Positions 1 to 5,032 of a DNA stretch of 5,032 nt are shown piece after piece; position 1 is the stretch's first letter; every line of letters starts with the position of its first letter. The stretch lies in NCBI GenBank assembly GCA_025455345.1, contig JALOMS010000409.1:1-5032 (forward strand). The letters run 5' to 3'. The stretch comes from Thermoflexibacter sp. (GTDB lineage: Bacteria; Bacteroidota; Bacteroidia; Cytophagales; Thermoflexibacteraceae). The translations under genes and the position numbers were made by a program. Below the pieces are notes generated by a model, which did not search any database, was not told the origin of the DNA, and was given only the letters and a program-made list of their open reading frames with translations.

Positions 1-196
1 CAATTTGCTGACCAAAAAAGTGATGATTCAGCCCTGAGTGATAGTAGAACACGCTAAGTAATTTTGCAATTTTTGTAAAATACGCTTTAGCGTGTTTTGT
101 TCATTATCAGACACTTGTACAATCTCAAGGGTAGGTTATAGAGCCGGTTTAATTTGCTCATGTACTTACCTAAAGACAAATAAAAACCATCAAAAC
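1..196. other. Left-edge intergenic region with possible gene ends
   Basis: No gene can be called with confidence here. On the plus strand the frame starting at base 1 is open for 18 codons from the window edge, ending SDDSALSDSRTR with a TAA at 55-57. That polar, Ser/Asp-rich tail could be the C-terminus of a plus-strand gene that begins outside the window. On the minus strand a 35-codon open stretch lies between a TAA (136-138) and a TGA (28-30). It reads protein-like (VSDNEQNTLKRILQKL) but has no ATG, and could be a degraded gene remnant or chance. The two readings overlap at 28-57 and are unlikely both to be real. The inverted repeat at 48-96 supports the plus-strand reading, because it follows the TAA like a terminator. 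Positions 139-196 show nothing recognisable. Confidence 0.4.
48..101 (+). terminator. Inverted repeat with nested hairpin, probable terminator
   Basis: AACACGCTAA at 48-57 is perfectly complementary to TTAGCGTGTT at 87-96, a 10-bp stem. Inside the loop a second stem pairs 61-69 with 73-81, including one G-T pair. On the plus strand the outer stem runs into TTTTGTT (95-101), as expected of an intrinsic terminator. On the minus strand no T-run follows, so it is a poor terminator for the symporter gene. A putative TAA stop (55-57) lies within the left arm, a common arrangement. The right arm can also fold alone, as ACGCT (82-86) with AGCGT (89-93), so two structures compete. The outer loop of 29 bases is long for a classic terminator, which lowers confidence. 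Confidence 0.4.
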
Positions 197-1636
197 CTAC
201 TTTTTCAATAGAAGTAAACCTAAAAAGGTAATGCCCCCATTAATTAGAAGCATCTCATTGCCAAATTTATAACCATCAAAAAGTTGTGCGGAATACAAAT
301 TGAGAACATAACAAATTATCGGAGATAATACACAAACCAAAGGTACAAACCTATCTTTAATGCTTATCTTGGTAAAAAGCCCAAAAGCGAATAAGCCCAA
401 AAGCGGTCCATAAGTATAACCTGCCGCTTTGAATACGGCATTGATGACGCTCTCATCATTTAAGGCTCTGAATATCAATATCACCAAAAAAAGTAAAAAT
501 GAGAAGCCTATATGTACCCAAAACTTGAGCTTTTGACGCTCTTCTTCTGGTCTATTCTTAAAATCAAGAAAATCTATACAAAAAGAAGTTGTTAGAGAGG
601 CTAAAGCAGAATCCGCACTTGCATAAGTCGAAGCCGTAATCCCTAATAAAAAGAAAACTGCCGCAAATGTACCAAAGCTATTCATTTTCAATGCCAATAG
701 CGGGTATAACTCATCAGAACGCTCTGGCAAAGCAATGCCTTTTTCTTTGGCGTAAATATAAAGTAAGGCTCCCAAAGTTAGAAATAGCCAATTGACAAAT
801 ACCAATACCACACAAAACGAAAACATATTCTTTTGCGCTTCACCTAAGTTCTTGCAAGACAAGTTTTTCTGCATGAGGTCTTGGTCTAAGCCCGTCATAG
901 TAATCGCAATAAACATACCTGCGAAAAATTGTTTGAAAAAATTTCTTTTATCATCAAAATCTCCAAAGAATACTTGAGAATATTCGCTCTCATTCACCGT
1001 ACTAATCAAAGCACCAACGCTAAGATTAAGCTGAGAGGCAATGAGTATGACACTGATAATCAGCGCAGAAACAAGGAAAAAAGTCTGTAAAGTATCTGTC
1101 CAAATAATGGTCTTGATGCCACCCTTAAAAGTATAAACCCAAATCAGCGCAATGGTAATAATGACATTGAGCCAAAAAGGAACTCCCAAAGGCTCAAAAA
1201 TACCCAAATGCAAGACTAAAGCGGCAAGAAATAGCCTAAAAGAAGCCCCTACTGTCCGAGAAAGCAAGAAAAAAAATGCACCTGTGCGATAAGCCTTCTT
1301 GCCAAATCTTTCTTCCAAATAAGTATAAATAGAAATCAGATTCAGCCGATAATAAAGAGGCATAAGCACCAAAGCAATAAAGGCATACCCAGGAAGATAG
1401 CCCAAAACCATCTGGAAATACGAAAATTTGTCCGCACCCACAGCCCCTGGCACAGAGATAAAAGTAACACCCGAAATAGACGCTCCAATCATCCCAAAAG
1501 CCACTAAGTACCAAGGCGCATTCCTATTGGCGATAAAAAAAGTTTCTGTAGTTGCTCCTTTGGAGGTATAATACGCAATAATGATGAGCATAGAAAAATA
1601 AACAGCAATAATGCTAATGATTAATTCGGGAGACAT
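197..1636 (-). CDS. Sodium:solute symporter, SSS (SLC5) family
   Basis: Complete 479-residue inner-membrane transporter that should couple the Na+ gradient to uptake of a small solute. The substrate cannot be told from sequence: the family carries sugars, amino acids, carboxylates, iodide and vitamins. About 13 hydrophobic segments are visible, the first at residues 3-23 and the last at 463-477, which is the usual SSS topology. Family landmarks are GASISGVTF (51-59) in the first core helix, GGIKTIIWTDTLQ (172-184) with the conserved Asp181, GLDQDLMQKNLSC (249-261), ASADSALASLTTSF (339-352), whose small and Ser/Thr residues match the Na2 site of LeuT-fold symporters, and AAGYTYGPLLGLFAFGLF (404-421). 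The start is ATG at 1634-1636, immediately before the first membrane helix. No Shine-Dalgarno precedes it, as is usual in Bacteroidota. It is divergent from the M61 peptidase gene. No frameshift or truncation is seen. Confidence 0.95.
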   Translation of the reverse strand: MSPELIISIIAVYFSMLIIIAYYTSKGATTETFFIANRNAPWYLVAFGMIGASISGVTFISVPGAVGADKFSYFQMVLGYLPGYAFIALVLMPLYYRLNLISIYTYLEERFGKKAYRTGAFFFLLSRTVGASFRLFLAALVLHLGIFEPLGVPFWLNVIITIALIWVYTFKGGIKTIIWTDTLQTFFLVSALIISVILIASQLNLSVGALISTVNESEYSQVFFGDFDDKRNFFKQFFAGMFIAITMTGLDQDLMQKNLSCKNLGEAQKNMFSFCVVLVFVNWLFLTLGALLYIYAKEKGIALPERSDELYPLLALKMNSFGTFAAVFFLLGITASTYASADSALASLTTSFCIDFLDFKNRPEEERQKLKFWVHIGFSFLLFLVILIFRALNDESVINAVFKAAGYTYGPLLGLFAFGLFTKISIKDRFVPLVCVLSPIICYVLNLYSAQLFDGYKFGNEMLLINGGITFLGLLLLKK

Positions 1637-1823
1637 AGGTTTTGGTTTGCGGTTAAGATGAAACGATAAAAATTAGGCTGGCAATATAAATAAAATTTGG
1701 AATACAAAATTGAATTATATACAGTTATCATAAAATCATAATAATTATCATTTGTTTGTTTCTAACTTTGTCCAAAAACAAAATCATCATGGTATATTCC
1801 TATATTTAATCCTAATTAAAATT
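1637..1823. promoter_or_regulatory. Divergent intergenic promoter region
   Basis: These 187 bases separate the start codons of the symporter (leftward) and the M61 peptidase (rightward), so promoters for both should lie here. The stretch at about 1710-1755 is almost pure A/T, with short palindromes such as ATAATTAT. For the peptidase an exact -7 box is listed separately. For the symporter I see only CAATTTTG (minus strand, 1705-1712), one mismatch from TAnnTTTG, which is weak. No operator with convincing symmetry and no riboswitch-like structure is visible. Confidence 0.6.
1763..1770 (+). promoter_or_regulatory. Bacteroidota -7 promoter box for the M61 gene
   Basis: TAACTTTG matches the Bacteroidota -7 consensus TAnnTTTG exactly. 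It would start transcription near 1775-1778, giving a leader of roughly 45-50 bases before the ATG at 1824. No TTG element is seen about 20 bases upstream, where the -33 box should be; two TTTG copies at 1751-1758 are too close. The call rests on the one box and its position. Confidence 0.55.
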
Positions 1824-3626
1824 ATGAAAAAAAGATTGTACTTTATCAAATTCAACTTTTTAGCTTTTTATCTTTTGTTATCTTGTGGTGTTTTTGCCCA
1901 AAAGCTATCTTATACCGTACATATTCCAGCACCTCACACCCACTATTGTCAGGTAGAAATTCGCTTAGAAGGAGTAAAAAAACCATATATTGACTTCAAA
2001 ATGCCTGTATGGACACCAGGTTCTTACCTGATACGCGAGTTTTCTAAAAATGTAGAAGCAGACCAAGCCAAAGATGTATCAGGAAAGGCACTCAAAGTGC
2101 AGAAAATCACAAAAAATACATGGAGAGTCTTCTTAGAAAAGTCTGAAAATGTAATATTTAGCTATCAAGTCTATGCCTTCGAACACTCGGTGCGTACCAG
2201 TTTTATTGACGACTCCCATGCCTTTCTAAATGGGGGAAGTATTTTTATGTTCCCTGATGATTATCAGAACCTTAGCTCTACCATTACCATCAACCCTCCT
2301 AAAAATTGGCAAAAGATTTCTACGGGACTGGAAAAAGCAGAAAATAATGATTGGGTGCGTACTTCGCCAAATTTTGATGTATTGGCAGACTCCCCTATCG
2401 AGGTAGGAAATCATCAAATATTGACTTATAATCAAAATGGTATTCCGCACAACCTTGTCATGTATGGAGAAGGTGCAGACTACAACCCCCAACAACTGAC
2501 CAAAGACATTAGGAAAATTACAGAAGAAGCAACCAAAGTTTTTGGAGAAAACCCTTGCAAAGAATACACTTTCATCGTGCATAATGTCAGTCAAGGCGGT
2601 GGTGGATTGGAGCATTTGAACTCTACGGCATTGATAGTAGAACGCCAACGCTATGATACCCAAGCGGGTTATTTTAGTTTTATTTCTTTGGCGGCGCATG
2701 AGTATTTCCATCTTTGGAACGTAAAAAGATTGCGCCCTACGCCTCTGGGACCATTTGATTATGACAATGAAAACTACACACGCCAACTTTGGATAGCAGA
2801 AGGTTTTACGGATTATTATGATAACCTAATACCAAGACGAGCTGGATTCTCTACCCCCAATGGTTTTATAGGCTCGATAAACGATATGATTAGCGCACAC
2901 GAAACCTCTCCGGGCAGCAAGGTACAATCTCTCACCGAGTCCAGTTTTGACGCATGGGTCAAAGCCTATCGCCCCAATGAAAACTCAGGAAATACCACCA
3001 TTTCTTATTATGGTTCTGGCGCAAGAATAGCCGCAATGCTCGATTTGTTAATATTGCATAACTCTAATGGAGAGAAGAACTTAGACGACCTAATGCGTTA
3101 TTTGTATCAAGAATATTACAAAAAACTCAATCGTCCATTTACAGAAGAAGAATTCAAAAAAGCAACAGAAATGATAGCAGGCGAGAAGTTAGATGATTTT
3201 TTCCAAAAATGTATTTATGGAGTAGAAACCATTGATTATAATCGCTTTTTGGGCTATGCTGGGCTTAGGTTGGTAGTAGAAAAAGATGATGACGCAGTTT
3301 TGGGCGCAAGATATGAGGATAATGGTGGCAAAATCATAGTGAGGTATGTGCGTAGAGGAACTGCCGCCTACCAATACGGACTTAGCGTAAATGATGAAAT
3401 ATTGGGCATAGATGGAAGAAGATTGAGTGTTGGGCTAATCAATCAGTACATCGCCAAAAAATCAATAGGCGATAAAATTACGCTTCTCATCGCACGTGAT
3501 GGATTGATAAAAACAATAGAACTTGTATTAGGGGACAACAATAGCAATACTTATAGAATCACAGCCATAGACAATCCGTCAGACAAGCAAAGACTGGTAC
3601 TGAATGGGTGGATAGGAAATAAGTAA
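1824..3626 (+). CDS. Secreted M61-family metallopeptidase with PDZ domain
   Basis: 600-residue zinc peptidase, probably a glycyl/alanyl aminopeptidase-like enzyme acting in the periplasm or at the cell surface. Residues 1-25 form a signal peptide (MKKR, hydrophobic core, VFA before Gln26). Cys21 in LLSC is an alternative lipobox, so a lipoprotein is possible. The N-terminal M61 domain carries MPVWTPGSYLIREFS (60-74). The catalytic domain has GGGGLEH (258-264), the usual substrate-side motif, then HEYFHLWNVKRLRP (292-305) with zinc ligands His292 and His296 and catalytic Glu293, and Glu326 in AEGFTDYY as likely third ligand. A PDZ domain spans about 500-572. Length and domain order are normal for the family. 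An upstream in-frame TTG (1752) would add 24 residues, but the promoter box lies inside that extension and it would bury the signal peptide, so the ATG at 1824 is preferred. It converges on the barrel gene 24 bases downstream. Confidence 0.95.
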   Translation: MKKRLYFIKFNFLAFYLLLSCGVFAQKLSYTVHIPAPHTHYCQVEIRLEGVKKPYIDFKMPVWTPGSYLIREFSKNVEADQAKDVSGKALKVQKITKNTWRVFLEKSENVIFSYQVYAFEHSVRTSFIDDSHAFLNGGSIFMFPDDYQNLSSTITINPPKNWQKISTGLEKAENNDWVRTSPNFDVLADSPIEVGNHQILTYNQNGIPHNLVMYGEGADYNPQQLTKDIRKITEEATKVFGENPCKEYTFIVHNVSQGGGGLEHLNSTALIVERQRYDTQAGYFSFISLAAHEYFHLWNVKRLRPTPLGPFDYDNENYTRQLWIAEGFTDYYDNLIPRRAGFSTPNGFIGSINDMISAHETSPGSKVQSLTESSFDAWVKAYRPNENSGNTTISYYGSGARIAAMLDLLILHNSNGEKNLDDLMRYLYQEYYKKLNRPFTEEEFKKATEMIAGEKLDDFFQKCIYGVETIDYNRFLGYAGLRLVVEKDDDAVLGARYEDNGGKIIVRYVRRGTAAYQYGLSVNDEILGIDGRRLSVGLINQYIAKKSIGDKITLLIARDGLIKTIELVLGDNNSNTYRITAIDNPSDKQRLVLNGWIGNK

Positions 3627-3650
3627 GAACTTAGTTATCAATGTCATCTA

Positions 3651-4613
3651 TCAAAATTCATTGCCAAAAAGTTGGGAATTGATAGGGGCATTGCCAAAGT
3701 TGATATGAACAGCAAGGTTAAAAAAAGGAGCTAAAGCAGGTATAAATGAGCGAATAGGAGTATTGTCAGAAAAAACTCTCAAACTTCGAAAAGCCGCTAC
3801 GCCCGCATGTGCTTGGAATTTAACCTTGCTACTTGGATTGTAGCGAGCGAGCAGACCCAAACGAACATCTCTATATTGCAAAGAAGATTTCTCTCCTCTC
3901 AATGCCAAAGGAGGAGGAGGGGATTCCAAAGGCAAAACCCCCGAACGAAATACCGAAAAATCACCTCTCAAAGCGATTTCCAAATTATCATCTGAGGAGT
4001 AAATCAACTCTGCGTAAGCTGGCAAAATCATCGAAACTTGTATTTTGTCAGAGAGAAAACGATTAATCCCAAAAAGAGGAAAAGGAATAATTTGATTGTA
4101 ATTATAGGTCAGTCCCACCCCATAAATATTATAAGTCCGCAAACCTTTTAATACAATTTTTGCTACCGCACCTATAAAAAAAGGTTTGATTTTGTCAAAA
4201 GTTTCAGGAGACTCTACCAAGCCCATGTTAAACGTATAAAACCATATTCCATTCTTAATATCTGCCTGAACATGAGTAACTCCAAAAGAAAAATTATGGG
4301 CTAATTTCTGATACGGGAGAAGATTGGTCTGTAAAAAACGCGAACCCAAATTCGCCGTAAAAAAGGTATGATTAGCCTTGATATTCAACTCACTCAAACT
4401 TGCTTCTGCCTTGCCTGATACAGGAATGACCAAAGAAGTATTTACATGAAAAAAACCAAACTGAGTGGTGTCTTGCAAAGTTTGCTTAGGCATAAAAGTC
4501 GTAGAAAAGCGCATACCAGGACGAAAAAGCCAATTGAGTCCAATACTTTGAGAAAAAACTTCCAAAGATATGCTTAAGCAAAAAATCAGTAAAAAAGGTT
4601 TGACAATCTTCAT
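3651..4613 (-). CDS. Predicted outer-membrane beta-barrel, DUF6268-like
   Basis: 320-residue exported protein of unknown function. Residues 1-21 are a signal peptide (MKIVKP, hydrophobic core, VFS before Gln22). The mature part lacks long hydrophobic helices. It shows alternating polar/apolar stretches rich in aromatic and Gly residues, for example IWFYTFNMGLV, YNIYGVGLTYNYNQ and VRLGLLARYNP, as expected of amphipathic beta-strands. The segment IPFPLFGINRFLSDKIQ followed by VSMILPAYAELIYSS resembles the Bacteroidota DUF6268 barrel family; this is from memory and unchecked. A plug domain and TonB box are not seen, so it is not a TonB-dependent receptor. An in-frame TTG two codons upstream is possible, but ATG at 4611-4613 is the likelier start. 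Residues 230-241 contain an odd proline run with GC-rich DNA (see findings). It lies downstream of the endonuclease V gene on the same strand, 167 bases away, with its own promoter box. Confidence 0.7.
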   Translation of the reverse strand: MKIVKPFLLIFCLSISLEVFSQSIGLNWLFRPGMRFSTTFMPKQTLQDTTQFGFFHVNTSLVIPVSGKAEASLSELNIKANHTFFTANLGSRFLQTNLLPYQKLAHNFSFGVTHVQADIKNGIWFYTFNMGLVESPETFDKIKPFFIGAVAKIVLKGLRTYNIYGVGLTYNYNQIIPFPLFGINRFLSDKIQVSMILPAYAELIYSSDDNLEIALRGDFSVFRSGVLPLESPPPPLALRGEKSSLQYRDVRLGLLARYNPSSKVKFQAHAGVAAFRSLRVFSDNTPIRSFIPALAPFFNLAVHINFGNAPINSQLFGNEF

Positions 4614-4780
4614 TTTCAAGTTATTTCCTATTTTTACAAACTTACATAAAAGTCTATCATTTTTATACTGTAAGTAGTTATGAATTATTGGTTATAAATT
4701 ATAAATTGATACAAAATATTGATAATCAATTACTTAATTCATTGTTATTATGAACAAAAATTGATAGAAAACCTTGTTAG
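4614..4780. other. Intergenic region with short AT-rich repeats
   Basis: This 167-base gap separates two minus-strand genes. It holds a promoter box next to the barrel gene (listed separately), three direct copies of ATTGATA (4705-4711, 4718-4724, 4760-4766) and a 13-base palindrome, ATTGATAATCAAT (4718-4730), with 6-base arms around a central A. No T-run-backed hairpin that would end the endonuclease V transcript is visible. The repeats could be an operator but may simply reflect base composition. Confidence 0.35.
4637..4644 (-). promoter_or_regulatory. Bacteroidota -7 promoter box for the barrel gene
   Basis: Read on the minus strand this is TAAGTTTG, an exact match to TAnnTTTG. It lies about 24 bases upstream of the ATG at 4613, which predicts a short leader of some 15-20 bases. 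No TTG element is present at the -33 distance. It suggests that the barrel gene is transcribed on its own and not only by read-through from the endonuclease V gene. Confidence 0.5.
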
Positions 4781-5032
4781 CTATACTTCATATATGCTAA
4801 AAGGAGGTATATTTTTTTCACCTTTGGCGAACGCTCTTGCCGCTTGGTCTGCCCTGCGGAGAGGTTCACTAATACGGTAATGAGTAGATAAGCCAAGTAC
4901 AACCTCACACGCAACCGACAAATCTATCAAATGACCCGCACTTACAAATACGGGCTTGGTGTCTTTTTGAGAGCATAAAACCCTACCAACTTCCTCATTT
5001 TCAAGAAGAATAGGCAGATAATTTCCCCTCTG
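4781..5032 (-). CDS. nfi: Endonuclease V, C-terminal part (runs off edge)
   Basis: The last 83 codons of a minus-strand gene, open from the right edge of the window to a TAG at 4781-4783. Endonuclease V is a Mg2+-dependent DNA repair enzyme that recognises deoxyinosine and nicks the strand one nucleotide to its 3' side. The match rests on the C-terminal family pattern: KPVFVSAGH (visible residues 26-34) corresponds to NPLFIATGH of the E. coli protein, and YRISEPLRRAD (52-62) to its YRLPEPTRWAD. The preceding EVGRVLCSQ fits the strand before this block. The family is about 220 residues long, so roughly the first 140, including the Asp/Glu metal ligands, lie outside the window and activity cannot be judged. 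One departure is GHLID where E. coli has GHRVS. The gene symbol is by homology only. Confidence 0.88.
   Translation of the reverse strand, partial: QRGNYLPILLENEEVGRVLCSQKDTKPVFVSAGHLIDLSVACEVVLGLSTHYRISEPLRRADQAARAFAKGEKNIPPFSIYEV

Noticed and set aside
1236..1514. A 92-codon minus-strand frame rich in Cys, Phe and Gly.
   Set aside because: It is an alternative frame of the symporter's membrane helices on the same strand; the symporter frame carries clear family motifs.
2226..2786. A 186-codon open frame on the minus strand.
   Set aside because: It lies entirely within the well-supported M61 peptidase, has no recognisable domain, and its composition (many Ile, Arg and Cys) is that of a shadow frame.
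3611..3651. Inverted repeats GATAG...CTATC and AAGT...ACTT around the convergent stops, considered as a bidirectional terminator.
   Set aside because: The stems are 4-5 bases, A/T-rich, and have no adjoining T-run.
3807..4066. Two overlapping plus-strand open frames of 62 and 77 codons.
   Set aside because: Both are antisense to the barrel gene, share its GC-rich repeat, and lack signal, domain or promoter support.
4611..4619. The upstream TTG as start of the barrel gene.
   Set aside because: It adds only two residues, and an ATG lies at 4611-4613 with an equally good signal peptide; the ATG is the simpler choice.
4801..4826. A perfect Shine-Dalgarno-like AAGGAGGT on the plus strand and a nearby ACCTTT that could form a hairpin.
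   Set aside because: It lies within the endonuclease V coding frame (residues GEKNIPPF on the minus strand), no start codon follows at a suitable distance on the plus strand, and the stem is imperfect.

Overview
The window looks like ordinary chromosomal DNA from a member of the Bacteroidota. It is AT-rich. Two gene starts have an exact TAnnTTTG box upstream (the -7 element typical of that phylum), none of the visible starts has a Shine-Dalgarno sequence, and the gene families fit. This assignment is inferred from those features, not from a database match.

Layout from left to right. Positions 1-196 hold no confident gene. They carry a 10-bp inverted repeat with a nested hairpin and a T-rich tail, probably a terminator for a plus-strand gene whose last codons may lie at 1-57. 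Positions 197-1636 (minus) encode a complete sodium:solute symporter of the SSS/SLC5 family. Positions 1637-1823 are a divergent, very AT-rich promoter region. Positions 1824-3626 (plus) encode a secreted M61-family metallopeptidase with the HEXXH zinc site and a C-terminal PDZ domain. After a 24-bp gap, positions 3651-4613 (minus) encode a secreted protein that reads as an outer-membrane beta-barrel of the DUF6268 type. Positions 4614-4780 are intergenic, with a promoter box and short AT-rich repeats. Positions 4781-5032 (minus) are the last 83 codons of an endonuclease V (nfi) gene that runs off the right edge.

The genes do not form an obvious pathway. The symporter and peptidase are divergent and share an upstream region, so a link between periplasmic peptide trimming and uptake is possible but unproven. 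The barrel gene lies downstream of endonuclease V on the same strand but has its own likely promoter. I found no mobile element, CRISPR array, tRNA, rRNA or toxin-antitoxin pair, and no convincing new system. The points most worth a second look are a GC-rich proline-run insert in the barrel gene, the nested inverted repeat at the left edge with possible gene remnants, and the variant GHLID motif in endonuclease V.
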